64,000 nucleotides of DNA, taken from positions 1-64,000 of the forward strand of contig MWCX01000036.1 of NCBI GenBank assembly GCA_002070265.1, read 5' to 3'. The translations under genes and the position numbers were made by a program. Below the pieces are notes generated by a model. It was not told the DNA's origin. It did not search any database and saw only the letters and a list, made by a program, of their open reading frames with translations. The stretch is from Bacteroidetes bacterium ADurb.Bin174 (lineage in GTDB: Bacteria > Bacteroidota > Bacteroidia > Bacteroidales > Paludibacteraceae). This document shows positions 42,782 through 52,147 of the stretch, piece after piece; position 1 is the first letter of the stretch, and each line of letters opens with the position of its first letter.

Positions 42782-44026
42782 TTAATATTTCTCAACTTCT
42801 CCCATTTTACCCATAAATAAAATAACTCCGGTGCTTTTTTCACGGATAATAAAAATAAACGGACGGTTGGCGTTAAAGACCGGATTTTCCAGCGGCATAG
42901 ACGTTACACCTACCTCTACCACGGTTACGGCTGCTGCTTCCGTACCTTTCTCGTTTACATCACAGTAGGTGCTGTGAATAATTCTGGAAATCAGCAAATC
43001 GCCTTCCGACATGCGCGAGAAATCTGCCTCTGTATCAAAAGCTAATGGCATGCCCATGATAGACAAAACATCTTGTAATTCTAACTTGCTTTGTACCTTG
43101 AATTTTGGAAAATAAACTTTAACTTCTCTGGGACTGAGATTTTCTACTATTCTATTCCATTCGTCCATATCAAAATCTTTCAAATAGCTTTCAATGGTGT
43201 TTTTTTGTTTGGGCAAAATTACTGTCATGCTAAAAGCCTTATTACCATAGGGCATGTCAAGATACTGCGCCTTATCATCTTCAAAGTAATTGAAAGTCTG
43301 CTCTTGTTGCATCATATCAACTTTATTAGTCTTACCGCTTGAGGAGACAAAATCTTTCTCTGAAGTATCATTCTCTTTAAATTCACTGCTCCAGATGCCC
43401 TTAAAATATATCGCATTGATCAAATACATGATCGCATCAGCAGGAATTCTATCTAAAGGATCCTTTATTAATCCGTTGGTTTTTTCGGAGCACCAATTGT
43501 TGATAATGTCTAAAGATTTAGGATTACTAAAATCCAAAGCTGATACCTCTGCATTGAAATATTCTTTATTAACGTCCAAAAATGATTTATAGATTGGATA
43601 ACCTTCTTTATACCAAATGGAATTGGCAATATTAAGTTTGGTGGAGGGATCAATCTTAACCAATGAATTTTGCATGATTTGATAATATTCATTGATTTCC
43701 TTTTCAGACATTCCCGACATTTTCAAAGTTGATTCCATTTCAGACTTGGTTTTGCCGTCGGCACCGTTCCAAGTCATCCCCAAAGCAATACTCACACTCA
43801 ATGGAGAAATAAAAGTGTTGGCTTCTTTCGTGTTGTCAAGCACCTGCTTGAATAGGTCCCATGCAAATTCATTGTCCTGTGCTACCCGTTTTTCCATCCC
43901 AACTTTCAGGCGGATGGGTTCTGCTTCTTTCTTTATATCAATGTCAGACTCACAAGCTGAGAACAACAAGGGGATAACAAAAAGAAAGAAGTAAGTTTTT
44001 AAGTTTTTAAAATTTAAAAAGTTCAT
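42782..44026 (-). CDS. Lipoprotein serpin B (upstream copy)
   Basis: 414 residues from the ATG at 44026. Lipobox LLFSAC and serpin core almost identical to serpin A over most of its length, including the DNA before the start codon (AAAGTTCATAAAGTTT on the plus strand). The reactive loop differs and is one residue longer: VTVVEVGVTSMPLENPVF. Hinge GTEAAAVT is conserved. The two genes are a recent tandem duplication, 31 bp apart, probably co-transcribed from upstream of 44026. Likely role is protection from host or competitor proteases (inference). Confidence 0.93.
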   Translation of the reverse strand: MNFLNFKNLKTYFFLFVIPLLFSACESDIDIKKEAEPIRLKVGMEKRVAQDNEFAWDLFKQVLDNTKEANTFISPLSVSIALGMTWNGADGKTKSEMESTLKMSGMSEKEINEYYQIMQNSLVKIDPSTKLNIANSIWYKEGYPIYKSFLDVNKEYFNAEVSALDFSNPKSLDIINNWCSEKTNGLIKDPLDRIPADAIMYLINAIYFKGIWSSEFKENDTSEKDFVSSSGKTNKVDMMQQEQTFNYFEDDKAQYLDMPYGNKAFSMTVILPKQKNTIESYLKDFDMDEWNRIVENLSPREVKVYFPKFKVQSKLELQDVLSIMGMPLAFDTEADFSRMSEGDLLISRIIHSTYCDVNEKGTEAAAVTVVEVGVTSMPLENPVFNANRPFIFIIREKSTGVILFMGKMGEVEKY

Positions 44027-44184
44027 AAAGTTTAATTGATGAAGTTTGTAAAACAATTTCTGACTTAGCGTTAAAAGCTTTAAAAAAATTATTAAAGCAA
44101 CTCCCTATTGATGAAAATGGTATGGAAAAAGTTGCAGGCAAATTAAAGTATTAATTCTATATTTTAGAATATTATTTATTTTAT

Positions 44185-44215
44185 TTTGCATTTCAAAAAT
44201 AATTGTTTAGTTTTG
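44185..44215 (+). promoter_or_regulatory. Promoter of higBA
   Basis: TTTG at 44185-44188, 19-bp spacer, TAGTTTTG at 44208-44215; full consensus. Confidence 0.75.
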
Positions 44216-44253
44216 CGCTCTAAACCTGTTTTATTTAAATTGAAAATTATCTG

Positions 44254-44547
44254 ATGAAAATTGTTTCGCACCGGAAATTAGTTGAATTTTACAACAAATA
44301 TCCTGATAGTAAGGCCCCACTCGAGCAATGGTATATGCATGTCAAACAAGCTCTTTGGGAAAATTTTGCTGACATTAAAAAAGATTTTAATCATGTAGAT
44401 TTCATAGGAAATCAGAGGTATGTGTTTAACATCAAAGGAAACAAATATCGATTGGTGGTAGTGATTCAATTTACGCATGGATATGTGTATATCCGTTTCG
44501 TTGGATCACATTCGAATTATGACTCAATTAATTGTTTAACTATTTAG
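44254..44547 (+). CDS. higB: HigB-type mRNA interferase toxin
   Basis: 97 residues of the HigB_toxin family (RelE fold): W in LEQWYMHVKQ, the DFNHVDFIGNQRYVFNIKGNKYRLVVVI core and the C-terminal IRFVGSHSNYD, whose His and Tyr belong to the active-site region. It would cleave mRNA on the ribosome when free of antitoxin. First gene of a two-gene operon; the antitoxin start is 12 bp after the stop, the toxin-first order typical of higBA. Confidence 0.9.
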   Translation: MKIVSHRKLVEFYNKYPDSKAPLEQWYMHVKQALWENFADIKKDFNHVDFIGNQRYVFNIKGNKYRLVVVIQFTHGYVYIRFVGSHSNYDSINCLTI

Positions 44548-44558
44548 ACTTCAAAAAG

Positions 44559-44933
44559 ATGGTAACAATCAAAAAAGATATTAATGAAAAACTTTATCAA
44601 ACTGCTCTGTTAAGAATAGATGAATTGCTACATGAAGTTACAGATGAGACACCTGTATCCGATAAAAGAGCCATCGAATTATCTTTGATGTCTGATATAG
44701 TCATGGCTTATGAGGAGAAACATTTCCCTATTGCATCATCTCCTTTGGCTGACGTGATGAAAATAGCATTGGAAGAAAAAAACATATCTCAAAAAGCCTT
44801 GGCAGAACGTATTGGCGTATCTCCATCTCGGATAAGCGAATACTTAAGCGGGAAAGCTGAGCCTACATTAAAAATCGCCCGCGCCATCAGTAAGGAATTG
44901 AAGATTGCGCCGGCGATTGTATTGGGGGTATAA
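44559..44933 (+). CDS. higA: HigA-type antitoxin, XRE helix-turn-helix
   Basis: 124 residues from the ATG at 44559 (a TTG at 44532 overlaps the toxin gene). The C-terminal half is an XRE HTH (LEEKNISQKALAERIGVSPSRISEYLSGKAEPTL). The N-terminal half has a DxExxH-like stretch (AYEEKHFPIASS) and should bind the toxin. It would repress its own promoter at 44185-44215. Confidence 0.88.
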   Translation: MVTIKKDINEKLYQTALLRIDELLHEVTDETPVSDKRAIELSLMSDIVMAYEEKHFPIASSPLADVMKIALEEKNISQKALAERIGVSPSRISEYLSGKAEPTLKIARAISKELKIAPAIVLGV

Positions 44934-44940
44934 AAGAATC

Positions 44941-46362
44941 TTAATATCTGTAATGCTCCGGCTTGTACGGACCATCCACTTGAACACCGATATAAGCCGC
45001 TTGTTCGGGAGTGAGTTTGGTTAATTTAACGCCCAATTGTTCTAAGTGCAGGCGTGCAACTTCCTCATCCAAATGTTTGGGCAAGCGATACACGTCAATG
45101 GGATAATCCTTGGTATGCAGTTCAATTTGAGCCAAAGTCTGGTTGGTAAACGAATTACTCATCACAAAAGAGGGATGACCGGTCGCACAACCCAAATTCA
45201 CCAGGCGACCATCTGCCAATAAAATGATGCTGTTACCTGTTCGGAAAGTATATTTATCCACTTGCGGTTTAATATTCACCTTTTTTATCCCTGGGTATTT
45301 TTTCAATTTTTCTACCTGAATTTCATTGTCGAAATGGCCGATATTACACACGATGGAACCATCATTCATTTTGGCCATATGGTCAATGCGTATCACGTCC
45401 TTATTGCCGGTAGTAGTCACGAATACATTGCCCTCAGCGAGTGCATCCTCAACCGTGCAAACTTCAAAACCTTCCATGGCTGCCTGTAAAGCACAGATGG
45501 GATCAATTTCAGTAACCAACACCCGCGCACCATATGCACGCATGGATTTAGCTGAACCTTTACCCACATCACCATAACCACAAACCACTACCACTTTACC
45601 GGCAAGCATCACGTCTGTAGCACGCTTGATGCCGTCAGCCAAAGATTCGCGACAACCGTATAAATTATCAAATTTGGATTTAGTCACAGAGTCGTTGACA
45701 TTGAAGGCCGGAAATAACAATTTACCCTGCTCCATCATTTGATAAAGGCGATGAACACCTGTTGTGGTTTCTTCAGAAACTCCACGAATTTCTTTCACCA
45801 TTTCCTTCCAAACACCCTTACGCTCTTTTAACACCTTTTTCAGGATAGCGTAAAGTTCTTTTTCATCTTCACCCTCAGCTTTTTTATTGAGTACTTCGGC
45901 ATTTTTTTCAACAGCTACTCCCATGTGCAGCATCAGGGTGGCATCTCCGCCATCATCCACTATTAAGGTAGGACCTTGGTCATCACCAAAGGAAAGTGCC
46001 TGCAAAGTACACCACCAGTATTCTTCCAAAGTCTCTCCTTTCCATGCAAACACAGGAACACCGGCTTTTGCAATGGCTGCCGCCGCATGATCTTGAGTAG
46101 AATAGATATTGCAACTGCACCAGCGCACCTCAGCACCCAATTCAACCAAAGTCTCAATCAAAACTGCAGTTTGGATGGTCATATGCAAAGAACCCATGAT
46201 GCGAGCACCTTTCAAAGGTTTCTTTTTGCCGAAACGAGCGCGCAGGGACATCAGCCCCGGCATTTCTTTTTCAGCTAATTCTATTTCTTTCCTGCCGTAA
46301 TCGGCTAAGGAAATATCGGCTACTCGATAGGGTAAATTGCTGAACAATACGTTAGTAGTCAT
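44941..46362 (-). CDS. ahcY: Adenosylhomocysteinase
   Basis: Hydrolyses S-adenosylhomocysteine to adenosine and homocysteine, relieving inhibition of methyltransferases. 473 residues from the ATG at 46362 ([21 protein letters not shown]); the frame is open to 46497 but that extension overlaps the divergent gene. The NAD+ loop [19 protein letters not shown], the TGNKDVI segment and the C-terminal YKPEHYRY, which reaches into the neighbouring NAD site, are all present. Confidence 0.96.
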   Translation of the reverse strand: MTTNVLFSNLPYRVADISLADYGRKEIELAEKEMPGLMSLRARFGKKKPLKGARIMGSLHMTIQTAVLIETLVELGAEVRWCSCNIYSTQDHAAAAIAKAGVPVFAWKGETLEEYWWCTLQALSFGDDQGPTLIVDDGGDATLMLHMGVAVEKNAEVLNKKAEGEDEKELYAILKKVLKERKGVWKEMVKEIRGVSEETTTGVHRLYQMMEQGKLLFPAFNVNDSVTKSKFDNLYGCRESLADGIKRATDVMLAGKVVVVCGYGDVGKGSAKSMRAYGARVLVTEIDPICALQAAMEGFEVCTVEDALAEGNVFVTTTGNKDVIRIDHMAKMNDGSIVCNIGHFDNEIQVEKLKKYPGIKKVNIKPQVDKYTFRTGNSIILLADGRLVNLGCATGHPSFVMSNSFTNQTLAQIELHTKDYPIDVYRLPKHLDEEVARLHLEQLGVKLTKLTPEQAAYIGVQVDGPYKPEHYRY

Positions 46363-46449
46363 GAATAAAAGGATTAAAAATATTTTAAAAATTGCTTTAG
46401 ATAAGCTGGATGCAAAGTTACGAATAATATCAAATAAATTAAATTTGTT

Positions 46450-46457
46450 TATCTTTG
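46450..46457 (+). promoter_or_regulatory. -7 box of the TatD-like gene
   Basis: TATCTTTG, only 16 bp before the start codon, implying an almost leaderless message. Confidence 0.5.
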
Positions 46458-46473
46458 TTTTTTTACTTGCCTG

Positions 46474-47097
46474 ATGTTCATTGACGTACATACACATAAA
46501 ATCAATTCTGACGATATTCCTATCATATATAATATCAGAATAAATGATGATGCAGTTACATTACCGCATGATCGGCACATTTATTTTTCTGCCGGTATAC
46601 ATCCCTGGGATGCCGATAAGGTACGTTCGGTGTGGTATGATAATATGACAATCATGTTGAATTATGAGCAAGTGATAGCTGTGGGAGAATGCGGTTTAGA
46701 TAAACATACATCCGCCTCCCTTGAAAAACAACTTGAAGTGTTCGAAAAACAAATTTATCTTTCGGAGACAAATCAATTGCCATTGCTCATTCATTGTGTG
46801 GGATTCAGCCATGAAATTATTCGCCTTCATCAATCTGTCAGGCCTGAGCAAGCCTGGATTATACATGGTTTCAGGGGAAAACCCGAATTGGCATTACAGT
46901 TTTTGAAAGAAGATATTTATTTGTCTTTTGGAGAAAAATTCAATACAGAATCTGTGAAAATTACTCCTTTAAACAGGCTATTGATAGAAACTGATGAAAG
47001 TCAAATAGCCATTGAAAATTTGTATCAACGCATCGCAGAGATTAAAGAGTGTGATGTGAGAGAATTAAAAACGGCGAACGATTTATTTGGGATTTAA
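46474..47097 (+). CDS. TatD-family metal-dependent hydrolase
   Basis: 207 residues, shorter than typical TatD (about 260). Metal motif DVHTH (4-8), the AGIHPWDAD segment, VGECGLD with the bridging Glu, HC in LLIHCVG, HGF, and ETDE near the C-terminus. Family members are Mg-dependent 3'-5' exonucleases in DNA quality control; the shorter forms in Bacteroidetes are uncharacterised. Divergent from ahcY. Confidence 0.85.
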   Translation: MFIDVHTHKINSDDIPIIYNIRINDDAVTLPHDRHIYFSAGIHPWDADKVRSVWYDNMTIMLNYEQVIAVGECGLDKHTSASLEKQLEVFEKQIYLSETNQLPLLIHCVGFSHEIIRLHQSVRPEQAWIIHGFRGKPELALQFLKEDIYLSFGEKFNTESVKITPLNRLLIETDESQIAIENLYQRIAEIKECDVRELKTANDLFGI

Positions 47098-47170
47098 GGC
47101 TTAAACTGATGTACTATATTAATTGAACTCCATCTCTGTGTTCCATATCCCATTAGTTAGAAAAAACCAT

Positions 47171-47178
47171 TACCTTTG
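47171..47178 (+). promoter_or_regulatory. -7 box of the S41 protease gene
   Basis: TACCTTTG, 16-22 bp ahead of the in-frame ATGs at 47194 and 47200. Confidence 0.5.
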
Positions 47179-47193
47179 TCCTTCAATATTTTT

Positions 47194-48852
47194 ATGGAAA
47201 TGAAAAGAATTTTTCTATTTGCTTGTGTTGTATTCAGCTCTGTGGCTGTTTTTTCACAGTTTCGACTCAACGCTGATTTATTAAAACTAAACAATGTATT
47301 CAGTGCCATTACCAATCTTTATGTAGATTCCGTAGATGAAAAGAAATTGGTAGAAACGGCAATTGTTGCGACTTTGAAGGATTTAGATCCTCACTCATCC
47401 TACATTCCGAAAGAAGAGGTTGAGAAATTAAATGAACCTTTGGAAGGAAGTTTTGAAGGAGTGGGCATACAATTTCAGATTTTCAATGATACCATATTGG
47501 TGGTTCAAACCATTACCGATACACCGGCTGAAAAGGTAGGGGTGAAGCCGGGCGACAGAATTGTGTATATAGATGGTGAGTTGATAGCCGGACAGAAAAT
47601 ACAAAATTCAGATGTGACAAAACGATTGCGGGGAAAGAAAGGATCGGAGGTAGAAGTAAAAATTTTGCGCCGCGGTGTGCCGGAATTAATCTTGTTTAAA
47701 ATCATCCGCGATAAAATACCGGTTAACAGCATTGATGCGTCTTATATGATTGATAAAGAAATCGGTTACATTAAAATTAATAATTTCGGCAGCAAGACCA
47801 TTGATGAATACAAAACTGCATTTTTCGCTTTGAAAAAGGAGGGCATGAAACATTTAATTTTAAACCTTCAAGGTAACGGAGGTGGTTATCTCAATGCAGC
47901 CATCGAATTGGCGGATGAGTTTTTGGGTCGGGATAAGCTGATTGTATATACGGAGGGCTTAAAGCAAAGACGCATGACTTCTACTGCAACGGCTATCGGG
48001 GGATTTGAGCAAGGAAAGCTGATTATTTTAGTAGATGAATATTCTGCTTCAGCGAGTGAAATCGTTTCAGGTGCCGTACAGGATTGGGACCGAGGAATAA
48101 TTATAGGTAGGCGAACATTCGGTAAAGGATTGGTACAACGCCAAATTTCTTTGTCCGATGGATCTATGTTGCGTTTAACAACATCACGCTATTATACGCC
48201 AAGTGGCAGATCCATTCAAAAACCTTATAAAGATGGCGTAGAAAAATACAGAAAAGATTTGGCAGACAGGTACGAACATGGTGAGATGCAGCATATTGAT
48301 TCCATTCATTTTTCTGATTCGCTCAAATACACAACCAATGTGTTAAAAAGGACGGTTTATGGTGGGGGTGGTATCATGCCCGATGTGTTTATTCCTTTAG
48401 ATACAACTCGCTTTACCGATTTCCACAGAAAAATTGTGGCTCAAGGTATCATGAATAAAATTGTGGTTCAATACAATGACAGGAACAGAGATAGTTTGAA
48501 AAGGAAATACCGTGATTTTGAGCAATATAAAAACACATTCTCCATAGATAATACGGATTTGTTGAATCAAATGAAAGCAATGGCAGAACAAGAAGGAATT
48601 GTGTATAATGAAGAGCAATACAATCAATCAAAAGACTTGATAAGCTTACAATTAAAAGCCCTTATTGCGCGTGATATTTGGTCAATGAACGAATATTATC
48701 GTATCATGGATGTAGAAAATGAAGCACTGCAACGAGCCATATACATCCTCCGAAACCCTGATGAATACAGTCAAATTCTAAGCAACAATTTGGAATACGA
48801 AACCCTAATTTCAGAATTTGCACCTCATGAACCCGGACCTCGGAACCCGTAA
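47194..48852 (+). CDS. S41-family C-terminal processing peptidase
   Basis: 552 residues. Signal peptide (MKRIFLFACVVFSSVAVFSQ), a PDZ domain (about 75-160; GVGIQFQI...VKPGDRIVYID), then the S41 protease core: LNLQGNGGGYLNAAI, catalytic Ser in VDEYSASASEIV and Lys in GRRTFGKGLVQ. The C-terminal third is helical. It acts in the periplasm on protein C-termini. The last eight residues (HEPGPRNP) are coded by the GC-rich intergenic repeat (CCCGGACCTCGGAACCC), so the natural end has been lost or extended. Confidence 0.92.
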   Translation: MEMKRIFLFACVVFSSVAVFSQFRLNADLLKLNNVFSAITNLYVDSVDEKKLVETAIVATLKDLDPHSSYIPKEEVEKLNEPLEGSFEGVGIQFQIFNDTILVVQTITDTPAEKVGVKPGDRIVYIDGELIAGQKIQNSDVTKRLRGKKGSEVEVKILRRGVPELILFKIIRDKIPVNSIDASYMIDKEIGYIKINNFGSKTIDEYKTAFFALKKEGMKHLILNLQGNGGGYLNAAIELADEFLGRDKLIVYTEGLKQRRMTSTATAIGGFEQGKLIILVDEYSASASEIVSGAVQDWDRGIIIGRRTFGKGLVQRQISLSDGSMLRLTTSRYYTPSGRSIQKPYKDGVEKYRKDLADRYEHGEMQHIDSIHFSDSLKYTTNVLKRTVYGGGGIMPDVFIPLDTTRFTDFHRKIVAQGIMNKIVVQYNDRNRDSLKRKYRDFEQYKNTFSIDNTDLLNQMKAMAEQEGIVYNEEQYNQSKDLISLQLKALIARDIWSMNEYYRIMDVENEALQRAIYILRNPDEYSQILSNNLEYETLISEFAPHEPGPRNP

Positions 48853-48882
48853 CACAGAACTCAGAACTCAGAACTCAGAACT
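48830..48882. repeat. GC-rich string plus four CAGAACT heptamers
   Basis: CTCGGAACCCG (48839-48849) followed by four perfect CAGAACT units at 48855-48882, ending six bases before the pnuC start codon. Confidence 0.85.
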
Positions 48883-48887
48883 AAATC

Positions 48888-49481
48888 ATGCTCCCCTATC
48901 TTTCCCAGCACTTCATCGAAATCATCGGTACCCTGCTCAGTTTAGTGTACCTCTATCTTTCGATTCAGCAAAAAATCAGCCTTTGGATTTTTGGTTTTTT
49001 GAGCTCTGCATTGTACACTGTAATTTTCTTCCAAAGTAAATTCTATGCTGATATGTCTTTGCAGATTTATTATTTGGTGATAAGCGTGTATGGATGGATT
49101 AGTTGGAAGAAAGGCAAAGCTGATACGGGAGAGGATTTACCTGTTCGAAAAACGACGATACATCAGGGCATCATGCTTACATCCTTGACGGTTGCCGTCT
49201 TTTTTATCTATTATTACATCTTGACTGTCTTTACTGATTCTCCGGTGCCGATTGGAGATTCATTTACTACCGCTCTTAGCATCACTGCGACCTGGATGCT
49301 TGCTAAAAAAATGATAGAACATTGGTTTGTTTGGATTGTTGTAGATGCCGTCGCTGTGGGGCTGTACATATACAGAGGGCTTTATCCGACTGCTTTTTTA
49401 TTTGTCGTTTATTCCGTCATGGCAATAGTCGGTTGGGTACAGTGGAAAAAGTCTTTGGATGCACAAAAGTTAATAATGTAA
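48888..49481 (+). CDS. pnuC: Nicotinamide riboside transporter PnuC
   Basis: 197 residues with about seven hydrophobic spans in the SemiSWEET-like PnuC pattern. Family residues seen: the first span FIEIIGTLLSLVYLYLSIQQ, YGWISWKKG in the loop after the third span, and the C-terminal GWVQWKK. It imports nicotinamide riboside or a related vitamin precursor by facilitated diffusion, trapped by phosphorylation. Works with the NadR-type kinase at 35246 by inference. Confidence 0.9.
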   Translation: MLPYLSQHFIEIIGTLLSLVYLYLSIQQKISLWIFGFLSSALYTVIFFQSKFYADMSLQIYYLVISVYGWISWKKGKADTGEDLPVRKTTIHQGIMLTSLTVAVFFIYYYILTVFTDSPVPIGDSFTTALSITATWMLAKKMIEHWFVWIVVDAVAVGLYIYRGLYPTAFLFVVYSVMAIVGWVQWKKSLDAQKLIM

Positions 49482-49521
49482 AATAATTAAAGAAATTTTT
49501 CTCTAATCAGAACTATAATTG

Positions 49522-49529
49522 TACTTTTG
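49522..49529 (+). promoter_or_regulatory. -7 box of mdh
   Basis: TACTTTTG; the leader to the start codon would be about 145 nt. Confidence 0.5.
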
Positions 49530-49681
49530 CAGGTCTTTTTTAAAACGTAAACAAACCTTACAGGCTTCCATTTTGTTCGGTTATATGATTTAGCAGCAAA
49601 TCAACATTGAATATTGCAAGCAAGTAAGTACGTATAAAGCTTCAATATTAATTAAACAATTAAAATTCAAACTTAATTTTT

Positions 49682-50623
49682 ATGTCTAAAGTAACTATAA
49701 TAGGTGCCGGAAATGTTGGTGCAACATGCGCAAACATATTGGCTGTAAATGAAGTAGCAGACAAAGTAGTGTTGCTTGATGTAAAAGAAGGCATTTCTGA
49801 AGGAAAGGCCCTTGATATCATGCAAGCTTCCACTTTATTGGGATTTAACTCCACAGTGACAGGAAGTTCGAATGATTATACGCTTACCGCTGATTCTGAC
49901 GTAGTTGTAATTACCTCAGGTATTCCCCGGAAGCCCGGTATGACCCGCGAGGAATTGATTGGTGTGAATGCTAAGATCGTAAATTCAGTAGTGGAAAATG
50001 TTCTGAAATATTCTCCGGATGCCATTTTGGTTATGATTAGCAACCCGATGGACACCATGACCTATCTCACATTAAAAAGTACCGGTTTACCTAAAAATAG
50101 AGTAATCGGCATGGGTGGTACTTTGGATAGTGCTCGTTTCAGGTGTTATTTAAGCAAGGCGCTAAATGCACAGCCCAATGAAATACAAGGTACTGTTATT
50201 GGCGGTCATGGTGACACAACCATGATTCCTCTGACACGTTTTGCCTCTTATAAAGGTCGTCCGGTTACTGAAATTTTAGACAAAGAAACGTTGGACAAAG
50301 CAGTTGCCAACACCATGGTGGGTGGTGCAACATTGACTAAATTGATTGGTACATCGGCCTGGTATGCTCCGGGAGCAGCAGCTGCTTATTTGATAAAGTC
50401 TGTTTTACGTGACCAGAAAAAAGTGATTACTTGTTCTGTTGAGTTGGACGGAGAATATGGCCAAAAGGATATCTGCATAGGTGTTCCTGTGGTTGTAGGA
50501 CGAAGGGGGGTAGAACAAATTCTTGATTATAAATTAAATGAAGAAGAAATGAATTTGTTTATAAAAAGCTGCAATGCTGTAAGAGCAACGAATAATATAC
50601 TCAAAAATCTAGGAGTACTGTAA
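49682..50623 (+). CDS. mdh: Malate dehydrogenase
   Basis: NAD-dependent malate/oxaloacetate interconversion. 313 residues of the lactate/malate dehydrogenase superfamily. NAD loop GAGNVGAT (8-15), substrate arginines in GIPRKPGMTREEL, NPMD and the catalytic His in IGGHGDTTMIP. The substrate-loop Arg in RKPGMTR (position equivalent to LDH Gln102) favours malate over lactate. Followed by a clear terminator. Confidence 0.95.
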   Translation: MSKVTIIGAGNVGATCANILAVNEVADKVVLLDVKEGISEGKALDIMQASTLLGFNSTVTGSSNDYTLTADSDVVVITSGIPRKPGMTREELIGVNAKIVNSVVENVLKYSPDAILVMISNPMDTMTYLTLKSTGLPKNRVIGMGGTLDSARFRCYLSKALNAQPNEIQGTVIGGHGDTTMIPLTRFASYKGRPVTEILDKETLDKAVANTMVGGATLTKLIGTSAWYAPGAAAAYLIKSVLRDQKKVITCSVELDGEYGQKDICIGVPVVVGRRGVEQILDYKLNEEEMNLFIKSCNAVRATNNILKNLGVL

Positions 50624-50659
50624 GTTCAGAATCGCTAATGCTTAACACAATACATTATA

Positions 50660-50693
50660 TTGAGACGTAGGGTTTTTCCTTGCGTCTCTTTTT
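50660..50693 (+). terminator. Intrinsic terminator after mdh
   Basis: Stem GAGACG with AGG/CCT extension and CGTCTC, followed by TTTTTT. Confidence 0.85.
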
Positions 50694-50822
50694 TGTGAAA
50701 GCCTTTATGCCTGTCAAGAACAGAGAACGAGAATGGAATGGCAAATAAGAAATGACGGCTTATTCTTTCATACCTTTCTTGACTCAGTCTGATATCCGAT
50801 ACTTAGTATCCAAAAAATCCAT

Positions 50823-50830
50823 TATCTTTG
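50823..50830 (+). promoter_or_regulatory. -7 box of the outer-membrane protein gene
   Basis: TATCTTTG, 42 bp before the ATG at 50873. Its TTG is also the apparent start of an overlong ORF, which I reject. Confidence 0.55.
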
Positions 50831-50872
50831 AACTTTATTTCTTCAATCATCATTCAAATAAAATTGAAAATT

Positions 50873-52147
50873 ATGAAGACTAAAGCCCTGATTTTGAGCC
50901 TAATATTCTGCTCACTGACCATCTTCTCCCAAGAGAAAATAAAAACCGGTTTTGGCTTTGGGGCCATTCCGGCCGTTTCTTTTGACTCTGACTTAGGTTT
51001 TCAGTATGGAGCCATTGTGAATTTATTTCATTATGGGGACGGAACACGCTACCCCAAATATGATCATTCTTTGTATTTGGAATGGTCGCGTTATACTAAA
51101 GGTACCGGCATCAATCGCATCATGTACGATTCCGAAAAGTTGATTCCCAACATCAGGACCACAGTTGATGTAACCTATTTTACCGATCAGATGCTGTCTT
51201 TTTACGGTTTCAATGGCTATCAATCCGTTTATGACGAAACTCAATCACGCTTGTTCAACAGCATGGAGCGCAATATGTTCCGTGCCAAAGTTGATGTACA
51301 AGGAAACTTCGGAATGTCAAAGTTTGGTTGGGTGGGAGGATATTCTTTTTATCATTTTGATATGGATACGGTGAATATCGGCAAGTTGGGTCTGGATGCC
51401 GAATCCGGTGGTTCACTCTATCAGCGTTATGTTAAACATGGAATTATCGGCGAAGATGAAGCCAATGGCGGGTATATCAATTACTTAAAAATCGGTTTAA
51501 AATATGATTCCCGTGACCAACAGGCATTTGCGTCCAAAGGCATTTGGACAGAAGCAGTAATCCAATCTGCCCTGGGATTCATCAATCCATTTCCTCACAC
51601 CAAGTTTGCATTGATACACCGCCAGTACTTCCCCATCATCGAAAATGATATGGTGTTTGCGTACAGACTGACTTATCAGGCTACTGTAGGAAAAAGCAAG
51701 GTGCCGTATTACGCACAACCTCTTTTGATAACAAGCTTCTTAACTGCTGCTGAAAATCAAGGTTTGGGCGGCAAGAGATCACTTAGGGGTGTTATGCGAA
51801 ACAGGGTGATAGGCAATGATATCGCCTTTGGTAATTTTGAATTCAGGTACAAGTTTTTCAAATTTTCGCTTTTTAATCAAAACTTTTATTTGGGTACCAA
51901 TGTATTTTTTGATAGTGGAGTTATACTCAGACCTATCATTATCGAAGGTTTTGATAGCATGACACAAGAAGTTAAAGATGAATTGATGCTGACGGATTAT
52001 AAATCCGGGAAATTTCACAATTCAGCGGGTATAGGCTTAAAAATCGGCTGGAACGAAAACTTTATCATTTCTGTTGACCATGGTCGCTCACTGAATAAAG
52101 CAGATGGTGTTGCAGGCACTTATGTCAACCTGAATTATATGTTCTAA
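50873..52147 (+). CDS. BamA/TamA-type outer-membrane barrel without POTRA domains
   Basis: About 424 residues with a signal peptide (MKTKALILSLIFCSLTIFSQ). The rest is alternating beta-strand sequence rich in aromatic ends. The GGKRSLRGV segment near residue 302 matches the conserved RGF/Y loop of Omp85 surface antigens, and the protein ends in an aromatic strand (YVNLNYMF). No POTRA repeats precede the barrel. Function unknown; the stop codon overlaps the next start (TAATG), so the glycosyltransferase is translationally coupled. Confidence 0.75.
   Translation: MKTKALILSLIFCSLTIFSQEKIKTGFGFGAIPAVSFDSDLGFQYGAIVNLFHYGDGTRYPKYDHSLYLEWSRYTKGTGINRIMYDSEKLIPNIRTTVDVTYFTDQMLSFYGFNGYQSVYDETQSRLFNSMERNMFRAKVDVQGNFGMSKFGWVGGYSFYHFDMDTVNIGKLGLDAESGGSLYQRYVKHGIIGEDEANGGYINYLKIGLKYDSRDQQAFASKGIWTEAVIQSALGFINPFPHTKFALIHRQYFPIIENDMVFAYRLTYQATVGKSKVPYYAQPLLITSFLTAAENQGLGGKRSLRGVMRNRVIGNDIAFGNFEFRYKFFKFSLFNQNFYLGTNVFFDSGVILRPIIIEGFDSMTQEVKDELMLTDYKSGKFHNSAGIGLKIGWNENFIISVDHGRSLNKADGVAGTYVNLNYMF

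Noticed and set aside
42750-42843. Longer start for serpin A
   Set aside because: Would overlap the 3' end of serpin B and place the signal peptide 31 residues inside the protein.
46362-46497. Longer start for ahcY
   Set aside because: Overlaps the divergent TatD-like gene and its promoter and adds a hydrophobic segment foreign to the family.
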